From positions 356,512-420,511 of the IMG/VR virus record IMGVR_UViG_3300029922_000001: a DNA stretch of 64,000 nucleotides. The stretch is one strand, 5' to 3'. Position 1 is the stretch's first letter; every line of letters begins with the position of its first letter. The stretch is from a virus. Below, piece by piece: positions 40,000 to 48,605 of this stretch. The notes under the pieces are model-generated. The model was not told where the DNA came from, did not search any database, and saw only the letters and a program-made list of their open reading frames with translations. Position numbers and translations under genes: made by a program.

Positions 40000-40634
40000 G
40001 TTTGGGTAGTTTTCAATTACATTCAGAGATTAGTAAATCTTTTGTAAATGGTCCAACTGAGAGTGGTCGTTATGTATTCTGGGTACAGGGTTGTCCCTTT
40101 GCGTGTCCTGGTTGTTTCAATCCTAGTACTTGGGCATTTACTGGTGGTTATTTAAAGACAGTAGAAGAGTTAGTAAAAGATATATTAGCGAGTGGTTGTG
40201 ATGGTTTAACTATTAGTGGTGGTGAGCCATTATTACAGCGAGAGGCGTTATTGGAATTAATAATTCAATTAGAGCCATATGTATTACAAGGAATATTAAA
40301 ATACGGAATTATTTGTTATAGTGGTTTTGAGATCGAAGAGGTTGAGAAATTCGAAAGATCGGAAGAACTACTAGGACTGCTTGATGTTTTAATTGACGGG
40401 AAATTTGTAGAAAATTTAAAGACAGTAGATTCTATAGCTGGAAGTTCTAATCAACGATTTCATTTTTCGAAAAAGGAAGATAGGGGTAATTGTATTATTA
40501 CTTTATCTGACATAGAAGAAATTGATAAAGGTGTTGAAATTCATTCTAGTTCTTTAGAAAAAACTGTACAAATAACAGGCTTCCCCAATATAGACCGCAG
40601 ATTTTTAAAGTCAATAGGTTTAACAGTGAAGTAA
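39975..40634 (+). CDS. NrdG-like radical SAM activating enzyme
   Basis: 219 residues (GTG 39975; the true start may be a few codons later). CPFACPGC (40-47) is the CxxxCxxC cluster motif and ISGGEPLLQ (80-88) the SAM-binding GGE motif of anaerobic ribonucleotide reductase activases; NGPTESGRYVFWVQGC matches the family N-terminus. No NrdD gene is in the window, so the partner is elsewhere or another glycyl-radical protein. Confidence 0.75.
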   Translation: MVLRNGDLSLGSFQLHSEISKSFVNGPTESGRYVFWVQGCPFACPGCFNPSTWAFTGGYLKTVEELVKDILASGCDGLTISGGEPLLQREALLELIIQLEPYVLQGILKYGIICYSGFEIEEVEKFERSEELLGLLDVLIDGKFVENLKTVDSIAGSSNQRFHFSKKEDRGNCIITLSDIEEIDKGVEIHSSSLEKTVQITGFPNIDRRFLKSIGLTVK

Positions 40635-40642
40635 GGAAAATA

Positions 40643-41536
40643 ATGAAAAATAATTCAAAGATACGTGGTATCATAAAATCCGAAGGGGATCAAGCCCCTT
40701 ATCAAGTAAAGGGTTTCCCTACTAGTTACAGCAATCACATTCCAGGTGCTAATGTTTTAGCGACGATGAAAGATATAGAAGTATGGTATCATTTCATTCG
40801 TTGGTATGATCATCCAAATGGTCAAATTGCTTTACAATACTTAGTTCAAAAGTATGATCGTTTTTTTCACAAGACTGCTCACAAGTTAAGTCATTCTAAT
40901 CCCCATGAATTTGAGTATGCGGATTTCGTAGGTTTTGCAAGTCAGGGATTTTTATATGCTCTTTTAACTTACGATTTCGAAACAGGAATTGAGAAGGGTA
41001 GTAGTTTAAACACATGGATTCATAGCAACGCTTATCCATTTGCAAACAACCAGCGTTATTCAGCCAGGATGGTAAGTTCCAATTCTCATTTACGTCAAGA
41101 CATTAAATATGCTGCTGGTGGTTATGATAGTGATCCTGAGAAGAAAGAGTTATTTGAGCGTCAGCGCAATTGGGTAAATGACAGTGACATTGCATTAGCT
41201 TTACAGCGTGTAAAGTTATTAGATTCTCCAGCTATGTTTTCTGATTTAATGGATAATGATGATGAAGAGTCCCATGAATTATTAATTGAAGATCCAAACG
41301 TTTTAAATGAGGAACAATTAACATTGCGGATTTTGATTAATAACATGAAAGAAACATTTTCAGATGTTGAGCGTAAGATATTCGAATATCATTTTGAGCA
41401 AGAGATGAATGCTCAAGAGGTAGCATCAGAGTTATCTTTAGATTATCGCAAGACATTAAATTTGATTCGCAAGATCAAAGAGAAGAGTGTTGCATATTAC
41501 AATCAGAGTGAACAAGAGTTAGCATTGGTTGTATAA
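40643..41536 (+). CDS. phage sigma factor-like protein
   Basis: 297 residues. The middle (about 85-150: EYADFVGFASQGFLYALLTYD...SSLNTWIHSNAY) resembles sigma70 region 2, and residues about 232-285 (FSDVERKIFEYHFEQEMNAQEVA...) are a region 4-type helix-turn-helix. Comparable to T4 gp55-class late sigma factors. AAGGA precedes the ATG, so it uses a Shine-Dalgarno start. It is a candidate reader of phage-specific promoters. Confidence 0.75.
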   Translation: MKNNSKIRGIIKSEGDQAPYQVKGFPTSYSNHIPGANVLATMKDIEVWYHFIRWYDHPNGQIALQYLVQKYDRFFHKTAHKLSHSNPHEFEYADFVGFASQGFLYALLTYDFETGIEKGSSLNTWIHSNAYPFANNQRYSARMVSSNSHLRQDIKYAAGGYDSDPEKKELFERQRNWVNDSDIALALQRVKLLDSPAMFSDLMDNDDEESHELLIEDPNVLNEEQLTLRILINNMKETFSDVERKIFEYHFEQEMNAQEVASELSLDYRKTLNLIRKIKEKSVAYYNQSEQELALVV

Positions 41537-41560
41537 TCAGATTAGGGAAAATAGGAGATT

Positions 41561-41830
41561 ATGTTACTCAAGAAAGAGATTAAGAATCTATATGAATATA
41601 CTGCTGTGTGCAATGATGAAACCACAGCAGTAGATTTCGAAAACTTTTTAAAGTCATTAGACACTAAGTATTATTTTCGTCAAGGTCAAAATGTATATTT
41701 CATTTGTTCTAAGATGGAAGGATTACAAATAGCTAAACCTTTTATAAAAGAGTTATTAAATAAAAGTAAACTTCTAGAAAGTGAAAATTCGAAAGAATCG
41801 AAAGATAAAGTCATTGAAGATACGGTATAA
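41561..41830 (+). CDS. hypothetical protein, 89 aa
   Basis: TAGGAG lies four bases before the ATG. Acidic with a Ser/Glu-rich tail. Ends GGTATAA, overlapping the next -10. Unknown. Confidence 0.6.
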   Translation: MLLKKEIKNLYEYTAVCNDETTAVDFENFLKSLDTKYYFRQGQNVYFICSKMEGLQIAKPFIKELLNKSKLLESENSKESKDKVIEDTV

Positions 41831-41839
41831 TAGGTTTGT

Positions 41840-42202
41840 ATGTTAGTAGCAGATCCCCACGTTAAAGTAAGACCAGGAATTGAGGATTTTGAAAATACTC
41901 CAAGCGGCTTTGATAGTTTGTTTGGTCCATCATTTCCCAACCATGTATATTTGATTGAGTACCCTGGCAATTTATATGCATTATATTTCCATAAGGGTGA
42001 TCGTGGTATAGCTTGCTTTTCGTCAGAAGGTCGTGCTATAATGTACATGGATCACTTAGTTGGGGATGTTCCACCTGGGAGTAAGGTCACTAAATTAACA
42101 TTAGATGATGCTTTAGATAAAGCTAAAGCTAAGGGCGATCCAATTGTTGGTATTTTCTTATTAGATAATATTGACAATCCTCAAATTCAGTATGTAGTTT
42201 AA
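41840..42202 (+). CDS. hypothetical protein, 120 aa
   Basis: TATAAT 41826-41831, eight-base gap. Globular; YLIEYPGNLYALYFHKGDRGI is the most structured part. Unknown. Confidence 0.6.
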   Translation: MLVADPHVKVRPGIEDFENTPSGFDSLFGPSFPNHVYLIEYPGNLYALYFHKGDRGIACFSSEGRAIMYMDHLVGDVPPGSKVTKLTLDDALDKAKAKGDPIVGIFLLDNIDNPQIQYVV

Positions 42203-42244
42203 CTCACTACTGAATTATAATAAGATACGGAGAAAAATAAAAAC

Positions 42245-42748
42245 ATGAATAAATTAAGTCTCGTTGCAATCGCTACACTCGCGTTGTCAGCTATGGGTTT
42301 TGCCCAAACAACAACCCAAACCACAACAACCACAACAAAGGTTGTCACGACCACAACAAATGCTAAGCCAACTGTTTATGTTGCTAAGTCAAATCAACAA
42401 GTCAAGGAACAGTCTATTGCTGTTACCACTAATTCTAATGGAATTAGTCTAACCTATCTTCATGATGGTTATCAAGGTATGGTTGGTGTAACTGGTCAAG
42501 TTACACAATTGCTTCCTCGTTTGAGCCTAGATGCTCTAGTTGTTACTCCATTGGTTAAGACAGGTACTACAAGTCAAGCTTGGGTTGGTGGTGCTTTACA
42601 GTACGATCTTTTAGGCAAGCCTCTAAGTGGTTGGTCAGTTAATCTACTTGGTGGATATAAGGGTTGGGACGTTACTCAGCCATTCTCAGCGCAAACTCTT
42701 AAATTCCAGAACTTTGTTGTTGGATTCACAGTAGGACGCCAGTTCTAA
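42245..42748 (+). CDS. secreted beta-barrel-like outer membrane protein
   Basis: 167 residues. Signal peptide ending AMGFA-Q (about residue 20), then a Thr-rich linker and alternating beta strands; the chain ends VGFTVGRQF with the terminal aromatic typical of outer-membrane barrels. Only about six to eight strands fit, so it would be a small barrel. CGGAG upstream suggests Shine-Dalgarno use. Might alter the host surface. Confidence 0.6.
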   Translation: MNKLSLVAIATLALSAMGFAQTTTQTTTTTTKVVTTTTNAKPTVYVAKSNQQVKEQSIAVTTNSNGISLTYLHDGYQGMVGVTGQVTQLLPRLSLDALVVTPLVKTGTTSQAWVGGALQYDLLGKPLSGWSVNLLGGYKGWDVTQPFSAQTLKFQNFVVGFTVGRQF

Positions 42749-42814
42749 GAACTCTTAGAGTTCTAATTTAGATTTTCGAAAATCGAAAGATTTAGAAATT
42801 CGAAAATTCGAAAA

Positions 42815-42852
42815 GACCCTAACTAGGATTATCTAGTTAGGGTCTTTGTGTT
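42815..42852 (+). terminator. strong intrinsic terminator
   Basis: GACCCTAACTAG (42815-42826) and CTAGTTAGGGTC (42833-42844) form a perfect 12-bp stem with loop GATTAT, followed by TTTGTGTTT. It closes the 39.1-42.7 kb group. Confidence 0.9.
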
Positions 42853-42863
42853 TATAATAGAGT

Positions 42864-43472
42864 ATGAATGATATTGGTATTTTACCTGGAAGTATTGAAG
42901 AAAAATTTTGTCATTATATGACAACTCTTAATGGACGTGTATTTTTAGCTCAATCATTTTGTAAACGAATTAATGAAGCAATGGAGCCTTATTTAAAAGC
43001 ATTAGATTGTATATTAGGTAATACTCATTTTGAGTATGCCACTAATGCAGATAGAGGTAAAGTTCTTCCATTAGTAGAAATTGCTTGTTATCCCACAGTT
43101 AAATTTGATGATAAAGAGAACTGGGTAAAGCTTTGGAATAATCATGGTGTAGAAAGAGTTAAGAATTCTTTATTAAGACAATTATTAGCTAAGTTTACTG
43201 AAGCTGCAAATAAAGCTGGTTATGAAATTAATTTTTCAGATGCGGAAACTATCACTACTGATGAAATTGTCAAAAATTCACAATTAGGAATGAGTGGTAA
43301 AATCCACATTAATGAAATTACTTGTTTACCTGCTGATTCTCAAGGTGGAATTAAAGAACATTACAATGATGAAACAGGTGAATTAATATGGCGTAGTGAA
43401 ACCCCACGTCCTGCAACATTAGGTCATGTTAATTATTTTGAGGTTGGAATTATTATAGAGGATAAAAAATAA
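42864..43472 (+). CDS. hypothetical protein, 202 aa
   Basis: TATAAT 42853-42858 lies inside the terminator tail, five-base gap to ATG. Contains conserved-looking ATNADRGKVLPLVEIACYP. Unknown; operon with the MazG-like gene. Confidence 0.65.
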   Translation: MNDIGILPGSIEEKFCHYMTTLNGRVFLAQSFCKRINEAMEPYLKALDCILGNTHFEYATNADRGKVLPLVEIACYPTVKFDDKENWVKLWNNHGVERVKNSLLRQLLAKFTEAANKAGYEINFSDAETITTDEIVKNSQLGMSGKIHINEITCLPADSQGGIKEHYNDETGELIWRSETPRPATLGHVNYFEVGIIIEDKK

Positions 43473-43765
43473 TGGAATTATTTGGATTTTTAGCTAGAAA
43501 GAATAGATGGTCAAAAGAAACATTTCCAACAGTTACTGTTGATGGTGTTCTCAATCATATTGTAGAAGAGATAAAAGAGATTAAAGCTAAACCTGATGAC
43601 TTAGAAGAATGGATTGATTTAATACTATTAGCATTTGATGGAGTACATAGGGCAGGTTTCACGCCTCATGAGTTAATTAAAATGTTAGAGTATAAGCAAG
43701 ATAAGAACACTAAGCGCAATTGGAATGCGGTTAATTCAGAAGGTTATCATAAACACGTTGAGTAA
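43472..43765 (+). CDS. MazG-like dATP/dGTP pyrophosphohydrolase (DUF550)
   Basis: 97 residues; GVLNHIVEEIKEIKAKPDDLEEWIDLILLAFDG has the E-x2-E...E-x2-D helices that bind magnesium in all-alpha NTP pyrophosphatases, and the family-typical opening RWSKETFP and ending KRNWNAVN. Likely controls dNTP or ppGpp pools. Starts on the last base of the preceding stop. Confidence 0.75.
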   Translation: MELFGFLARKNRWSKETFPTVTVDGVLNHIVEEIKEIKAKPDDLEEWIDLILLAFDGVHRAGFTPHELIKMLEYKQDKNTKRNWNAVNSEGYHKHVE

Positions 43766-43804
43766 TAAGTGTATAGATAAAATCATTTAGGGGAAATGGG
43801 GAAA
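43766..43804 (+). repeat. TAGTGTATAGAT-type module, copy 1
   Basis: AAGTGTATAGATAAAATC followed by GAAATGGGGAAAC. Same order of blocks at 56831 and 63672, and inverted at 50854. See findings. Confidence 0.6.
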
Positions 43805-43805
43805 C

Positions 43806-43980
43806 TCATTCATCTTCATCCCTTTCCGACCATCCCAGAATACTAATAGCTAGAGCTTCCCTAATTTTTACAATTGGTTACGTATCGTGCATCTTTAAGT
43901 AAAATAGCAGTAGATCCTACCACATTAGATGGTTCCAATAGATCATAGAGTCTCTGAAGTTTTTTTAGTTGTTCGTTCAT
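43806..43980 (-). pseudogene. frameshifted minus-strand small gene
   Basis: On the minus strand the promoter AATCCCCAACACTC...GGTATACT is followed six bases later by ATG (43980). The frame MNEQLKKLQRLYDLLEPSN... stops at 43861-43863, but removing one A from a run of five continues as KIREALAISILGWSERDED to a stop at 43806. So it is a roughly 58-residue gene broken by one base, or a sequencing error. Confidence 0.6.
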
Positions 43981-44038
43981 GATATAAGTATACCTTAATT
44001 TTGAGTGTTGGGGATTTTTAAAAAAGTCAATAAAAGTA

Positions 44039-44066
44039 TTGACAAATGATTAATTTGTGGTATACT
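44039..44066 (+). promoter_or_regulatory. sigma70-like promoter, TTGACA-16-TATACT
   Basis: TTGACA (44039-44044) and TATACT (44061-44066), 16-base spacer. The transcript would include ATG 44079, in frame with the downstream gene, so a longer N-terminus (MRGCSEVKATKEN...) is possible. A second, standard promoter lies at 44119-44144. Confidence 0.65.
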
Positions 44067-44153
44067 AAAAACAATCTCATGCGGGGATGTTCGGAAGTCA
44101 AGGCGACTAAAGAAAATCCCCAACACAAAAATTTGAGGTATACTGGACACACA

Positions 44154-44636
44154 ATGGAAAATACTACAACTGTTACGGAAAAGTCTCGACGTGGGCGAAA
44201 GCCTCTAACCTTCATCGGTTTTCTCTCATTTGCGGATGCAAAGGCATATGTACAGGGTCTAAATATCACTTCTATCAAGGCATGGAATGAGTGGTGCAAG
44301 ACTGATGCGCGACCTGAGAGTGTACCTGCTGCTCCTGGTCTAACTTATCGTGAGGATGGTTGGGTTGGAATGCCTGATTTCCTTGGTTACACTGCTTCTG
44401 GTCGTGGTCGTCCTCTTGGTAGCAAGAACAATACAGTAGTTGATGTAGTCACTACTGAAGTTCTCAACGCTGCTGATACTTATGCTGCTTCTGTAGTTGT
44501 TGGAGATGAAGCTGCTGAAGTTGCTACTGGTGATGTTACGACTATTGAGGATGCTGTTCTTATCAATCTCATTGATAATATTCCTGACGTAGTTGCTGAA
44601 GTTCTTGCTGAGCAAGAAGCTGCAAACGTCGCCTAA
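44154..44636 (+). CDS. PHINT-repeat and AT-hook protein
   Basis: 160 residues. RRGRKPL (about 12-18) and GRGRPLGSK are AT-hook-like; between them FADAKAYVQGLNI...GLTYREDGWVGMPDFLGY is a phage-integrase repeat unit (PF14882 type). The C-terminus is acidic, Ala/Val-rich. Probably a small DNA-binding protein. -10 TATACT 44139-44144, nine-base gap. Confidence 0.7.
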   Translation: MENTTTVTEKSRRGRKPLTFIGFLSFADAKAYVQGLNITSIKAWNEWCKTDARPESVPAAPGLTYREDGWVGMPDFLGYTASGRGRPLGSKNNTVVDVVTTEVLNAADTYAASVVVGDEAAEVATGDVTTIEDAVLINLIDNIPDVVAEVLAEQEAANVA

Positions 44637-44657
44637 TCAAGCGTAAATAACAACAAT

Positions 44658-44703
44658 AAAGTGCAAGCTAGGGATTAAAAAAATTCTCTACTTGCACTTT
44701 ACT
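44658..44703 (+). terminator. intrinsic terminator overlapping next promoter
   Basis: AAAGTGCAAG (44658-44667) pairs with CTTGCACTTT (44691-44700), with TAGGGA/TCTCTA pairing inside. The descending arm contains TTGCAC, the -35 of the next promoter. Confidence 0.75.
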
Positions 44704-44721
44704 ATCTCATTGGGGTATAAT
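44692..44721 (+). promoter_or_regulatory. sigma70-like promoter with long leader
   Basis: TTGCAC, 18 bases, TATAAT (44716-44721). It gives a leader of about 165 bases before the gene at 44892, unlike the leaderless genes. The leader has no ORF I can support and may be regulatory. Confidence 0.65.
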
Positions 44722-44891
44722 AATAGAAGTTATTAATTTATTAGTAACTAATCTTTATCAATGAGGATAGGGATAGCACACAAAAGAATATGAACGACGC
44801 TCCCAGGTAAGTGAGTGTTGTCATATCAGTGTTGCACAACAATATGATTTAATTTCGATTATAAGAAGTTGGATCAAACGATAGGAGAACA

Positions 44892-45473
44892 ATGAAATTG
44901 ACAAAATTTTTACCAGTGGTTGCATTATTGACATTATCTTGTGGAAGTACCTTGTCCGAAGGTCAAACACATAAATTATCATTTACTGCTCATCCAATAA
45001 AGAAAACGCATTTACTCTATGAGAAGTTAACTTCTAAAGTTGTAAAGATAGATGACCGTAAAACATTCGACAAGCGCAAGAACATTGCCAAGAAGATTGA
45101 GTTACGGTTTCGTAAGAGAGGTATTAATGACAAGAGGGCTATTATAGGCGCTTGGGTTAATGCTTGGCATGAATCTGAATTTAATCCAAAAGATGAATAT
45201 TACGGTTGTAAGGGGTTATTCCAATTACTAAGTGATCATTCTGATCATTGGTTATACAATGCAGATCGCAACATAGATATTTTACTTAATGAGGAACCTT
45301 ATAAGCCACGTATTGACAAGTGGTACATATGGGTAAAGAAACATCCTCATGCTTCTGTTAGAGAAGTTACAGTGAAATTTGCTACAGATGTAGAACGCTG
45401 TGCAAAACGATTTAGAGCAAGAAGAGGGGTTACCGCTATTCATTGGATGAAGGTAATCAATTCTGAATCATAA
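44892..45473 (+). CDS. exported lysozyme/transglycosylase-like protein
   Basis: 193 residues. N-terminal signal (MKLTKFLPVVALLTLSCGS) with a possible but imperfect lipobox. Residues 87-112 (IGAWVNAWHESEFNPKDEYYGCKGLFQLL) match the SLT/lysozyme-like core: catalytic Glu in A-x-H-E-S-x-F-NP and G-L-F-Q. Probably cleaves peptidoglycan in the periplasm. AGGAG five bases upstream of ATG. Confidence 0.7.
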   Translation: MKLTKFLPVVALLTLSCGSTLSEGQTHKLSFTAHPIKKTHLLYEKLTSKVVKIDDRKTFDKRKNIAKKIELRFRKRGINDKRAIIGAWVNAWHESEFNPKDEYYGCKGLFQLLSDHSDHWLYNADRNIDILLNEEPYKPRIDKWYIWVKKHPHASVREVTVKFATDVERCAKRFRARRGVTAIHWMKVINSES

Positions 45474-45488
45474 GACTTATAATAAGTC

Positions 45489-45818
45489 ATGAACATTGAT
45501 TTATACGACGTTAAAGAATCTTCAGTGCAGCCAAATTGTATTAGAATTTGGCATCCTGAAGATCAACCTTATGATTTTCCTTTTGGAGATTATCCAAATA
45601 AAGATAGAAAATGTCTTTGGGTAATTGAGTCACCTAAAGACTTTGGTGGTTTCCCAGGTACTGAGTATTTATTCTATTCTGGTTTAGGTGGTGATACTGA
45701 TAAACTAGAGATGGAAGATTCTATTATCTACTTTGTGTATGATCGTAGTAATAGAAGTGTTTGCGGTGATAATTGTCCATTTGAGATTTCTAATGATGAT
45801 TGTTGTTGTAGTATTTAA
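45489..45818 (+). CDS. hypothetical protein, 109 aa
   Basis: TATAAT about 45478-45483, five-base gap. Acidic; ends in a Cys-rich tail (CGDNCPFEISNDDCCCSI). Unknown. Confidence 0.65.
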   Translation: MNIDLYDVKESSVQPNCIRIWHPEDQPYDFPFGDYPNKDRKCLWVIESPKDFGGFPGTEYLFYSGLGGDTDKLEMEDSIIYFVYDRSNRSVCGDNCPFEISNDDCCCSI

Positions 45819-45883
45819 AATCCCAATAAGGAAAATCTAGGTATACTCTATTCATATGATGAATCTTTGTTTGAGGCAGAATA

Positions 45884-46174
45884 ATGATTAGAGTGACCTT
45901 TGAAATTCCTGATGGGAATTTTGTAATCCCCAAGAAACAAAAGGTATATACAAAAGGTGGTGGACAACACATGAAAGATGATGCTTTGTGTGGTGTTATC
46001 CAACATATAGATGAATATCTTAATTCGGCTAAAACATATCAACTTCTACAAGCAATGAAATGGTTAGCTAACGATAGTGTTGATAAAGAAGTGCGTGATG
46101 ACATGGCTAAAATGCATACTGATATGTATGAACGCATGAAGGATCTTACAATTCTTAGAATTGAAGTCGATTAA
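45884..46174 (+). CDS. hypothetical protein, 96 aa
   Basis: Promoter TATACT 45842-45847 gives a 36-base leader with an 11-codon ORF (from 45856) overlapping this start, so translation may be coupled. VTFEIPDGNFVIPKKQKVYTKGGGQHM is the N-terminus; C-terminal helices. Unknown. Confidence 0.6.
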   Translation: MIRVTFEIPDGNFVIPKKQKVYTKGGGQHMKDDALCGVIQHIDEYLNSAKTYQLLQAMKWLANDSVDKEVRDDMAKMHTDMYERMKDLTILRIEVD

Positions 46175-46258
46175 TAAAAATCCCCAACACCCTGATTTGA
46201 GGTATACTAAACAAAAGGATATATCGAAATTGGGATATAGAAAAGGCGATGACAACAA

Positions 46259-47311
46259 ATGTTTAATGTAGAAAATCTTGAGAAAATGGTTACTGAGGGA
46301 TATATTCACAAGATTCCTCATGAAAATGGATTATATCATCTATTAAATTATACGCCTTTGGCTGCGTTCAAAAAGGTGTGGAATTTTGAAACTCTTAATA
46401 GTCGTGGTACGGTTATTGATAATGAATACAATATCATTTCAAAACCTATGGAAAAATTTTTTAATGATTTCGAAGTCACTGAAGGTTTAATTCCTTATCA
46501 TCTTCCATTTGATGCATTTACAAAATTGGACGGTTCTTGTATCATTGTGAGACGATTAGGTGATGAACTTCTTGTGAACACTCGTGGCTCATTTAAATCA
46601 CCGCAATCACAAATGGCTCATTTATTGTTAAAAGAAAAGTATAACATTAATGATTTTGATCCAAATTACACTTATATTTTCGAATATATCGGGTTAGAAA
46701 ATCGTATTGTGGTGTTATATAAAGAAAGCGATGTTGTTCTTTTAACAATGTATGATATGCGAACATTAGAAGAAGTTGAATATGATCAATTCCCTAAACA
46801 TTTCAATATTGTTAAGCGATATGATGGTCTTGATATTGAAACAATGAAATCATTAGACATTCCAAATGAAGAAGGTTTTGTTGTTAGATTTTCTAACGGT
46901 TTCCGTATGAAACTGAAGATGAAAACTTATATGTCACTTCATGGAATTGTTACAGGATTGAGTTCTAGAAAAGTTTGGGAATTAATGAAAGATGGAAAAT
47001 CTCTAGAAGAAATTGCATCTGCTTTACCAGATGAATTTTATGAATTCGCAACTAAAACAAAAACACAACTTCAGGATAAGTTTGATGCAATTGAAAGCAA
47101 GGTGCAGATTGCTCAGATGGGACTTGCGTTCGCAGGTTTAACTGAGCGAAAGGATAAAGCATTGTGGATTCAGGCTAATGCTAAGGATGTTGCACCATAC
47201 ATGTATGCATGGCTTGATGGTAAGGATTTCACCGCTGGTATTTGGAAGTCAATCTATCCTCCATATATCAGCCCTTTTGAAGAAAGAGCTAAGTTAACAG
47301 GAGAGAACTAA
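46259..47311 (+). CDS. RNA ligase, T4 Rnl1-like
   Basis: 350 residues. N-terminal SRGTVIDNEYNIISKPMEKFFN matches Rnl1 proteins; motif I TKLDGS (Lys89), motif IIIa-like YIFEYIG, motif IV EEGFVVRF and motif V MKLKMKTYMSLH follow. T4 Rnl1 repairs cleaved tRNA anticodon loops. -10 TATACT 46203-46208 with a 50-base leader, so not leaderless. Confidence 0.85.
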   Translation: MFNVENLEKMVTEGYIHKIPHENGLYHLLNYTPLAAFKKVWNFETLNSRGTVIDNEYNIISKPMEKFFNDFEVTEGLIPYHLPFDAFTKLDGSCIIVRRLGDELLVNTRGSFKSPQSQMAHLLLKEKYNINDFDPNYTYIFEYIGLENRIVVLYKESDVVLLTMYDMRTLEEVEYDQFPKHFNIVKRYDGLDIETMKSLDIPNEEGFVVRFSNGFRMKLKMKTYMSLHGIVTGLSSRKVWELMKDGKSLEEIASALPDEFYEFATKTKTQLQDKFDAIESKVQIAQMGLAFAGLTERKDKALWIQANAKDVAPYMYAWLDGKDFTAGIWKSIYPPYISPFEERAKLTGEN

Positions 47312-47643
47312 TGCAACAGTGGGAATATATAATTTTAAGAATGGGCTATGTTGAACTAAGTTCAACAATTGATGAAGTGGGTAAAAATGGTTGGGAACTA
47401 GTAAATGTAGTTAGTTTTAGTGATTCAACTGCATTAATGGCATTTTTTAAACGACCATTGGTTGTAGTTGAAGAAGTTGAAGAAAAGGCTTTAACTCACC
47501 GATCAGATAAGTTCATTTGGTATCATGATGAATCATTTTGCAATCGTGCAGATTTGGACAAGTTCGGAGATTGTCCAGTATGTAAAATTCATCCAGATAC
47601 ACAATCAGTTTGTGGTAGACACAACCCAAACTATACAGAATAG
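47311..47643 (+). CDS. DUF4177-like protein with Cys-rich tail
   Basis: 110 residues. WEYIILRMG...STIDEVGKNGWELVNVVSF...FFKR matches the DUF4177 pattern (about 4-52). The C-terminal half has four Cys and several His (GDCPVCKIHPD...CGRH), a probable zinc site. Starts on the last base of the ligase stop. Confidence 0.65.
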   Translation: MQQWEYIILRMGYVELSSTIDEVGKNGWELVNVVSFSDSTALMAFFKRPLVVVEEVEEKALTHRSDKFIWYHDESFCNRADLDKFGDCPVCKIHPDTQSVCGRHNPNYTE

Positions 47644-47710
47644 GGTATAATAAAATCATCATCGCAAGAACTCTGAGATGAAATCTAAAAGCAGGTAAAA
47701 ACAAAACAAC

Positions 47711-47917
47711 ATGGCATCCAATCTAAAAGCAGATTCGTATTCGTTCTTCTATCGACTTCCAAAGGACAGTCCTGACATCGCCTTGATTCTTGAGGTACTT
47801 GAGTATTCCAAGCTTGAAGGTGGTCCAATCCCTTATCGTGTTACTCCAAAGGAAACGGTAACTGAGATTTGGCTTGACTCGACTCGTCTTGAGGATGCAC
47901 GAAAGTTCGTCTATTAA
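47711..47917 (+). CDS. hypothetical protein, 68 aa
   Basis: TATAAT 47646-47651 gives a 59-base leader. Codon use is more C/G-rich than neighbours. Unknown. Confidence 0.6.
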   Translation: MASNLKADSYSFFYRLPKDSPDIALILEVLEYSKLEGGPIPYRVTPKETVTEIWLDSTRLEDARKFVY

Positions 47918-47958
47918 TTTGATTTCCCCAATGGGGGAAACCGAGGTATACTTTGCTT

Positions 47959-48159
47959 ATGGATCGTATTAAACAGAATCGCTTAGATAATCAGCGTGAT
48001 AATTCCACCTTAGACCAAACTCAACGCAAGAGATTAATGGGAACAACACATTGGTTTGCTTTTGTTTCAGGTTGGATTAATGCAGCAGAAGCTATAGATA
48101 TTCTTAATGTCTATGCACGAATTGATGAAGCTAATGCGCGTTTTGGATTTCCCCAATAA
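47959..48159 (+). CDS. hypothetical protein, 66 aa
   Basis: ATG 47959 six bases after TATACT 47947-47952 (a TTG two codons upstream is in frame but inside the untranscribed spacer). Ends GFPQ from the next promoter. Unknown. Confidence 0.6.
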   Translation: MDRIKQNRLDNQRDNSTLDQTQRKRLMGTTHWFAFVSGWINAAEAIDILNVYARIDEANARFGFPQ

Positions 48160-48183
48160 AGGAATAAAAGGTATACTCTAATC

Positions 48184-48378
48184 ATGGATAAACCATTTTC
48201 AGTAATTGATGAATTCGAAAACTGCTATTCTCAACATGGAACAAAAGACAAAGCACAAGACAGTATCTATGATCTAGTTGGAGTCTTTATTGGTGTTCCT
48301 TTTGAGATTACTGAAAAATTAGATTGGAATGAAGGTGGTACTAAGTTTCAATATGACAAAATGGCGGTGACACTATAA
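48184..48378 (+). CDS. hypothetical protein, 64 aa
   Basis: -10 TATACT 48172-48177, six-base gap. Acidic. Coupled to the next gene by a one-base overlap. Unknown. Confidence 0.6.
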   Translation: MDKPFSVIDEFENCYSQHGTKDKAQDSIYDLVGVFIGVPFEITEKLDWNEGGTKFQYDKMAVTL

Positions 48379-48581
48379 TGACAGGACTATCTAAATCTCA
48401 AATTAAACGGCTTGATAATCTCCTAGTTAGTGAAAAGGATCATCTAGGATATATCACACGTAGTGAACGTATTCTTAAACGGATTAGAGCGCGAATTGAG
48501 GAAATTCAAAGGTATTGCATTCACGAATTCAATGATGGTGAGAACGTGTGTATTCTTTGTGGGAAGAAAATTCCCCAATAA
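48378..48581 (+). CDS. helical protein with C-terminal zinc site
   Basis: 67 residues; helix then CIHEFNDGENVCILCGK, a Cys-His-Cys-Cys zinc knuckle also found in the 55798 product (CDHQYKHF...CAYCGH), so the two are paralogues. Ends IPQ from the promoter. Confidence 0.65.
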   Translation: MTGLSKSQIKRLDNLLVSEKDHLGYITRSERILKRIRARIEEIQRYCIHEFNDGENVCILCGKKIPQ

Positions 48582-48605
48582 GGAAAATCAAGGTATACTC
48601 TGATC

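Noticed and set aside
42264-42452. Gln/Pro-rich ORF in the secreted barrel gene
   Set aside because: Shadow of the ACAACC-rich Thr linker of the gene at 42245, which has a signal peptide and a ribosome site.
44046-44153. N-terminal extension of the PHINT/AT-hook gene
   Set aside because: The start used would lie upstream of the standard promoter and its residues are promoter-encoded. I kept ATG 44154, noting that the upstream TTGACA promoter could allow ATG 44079.
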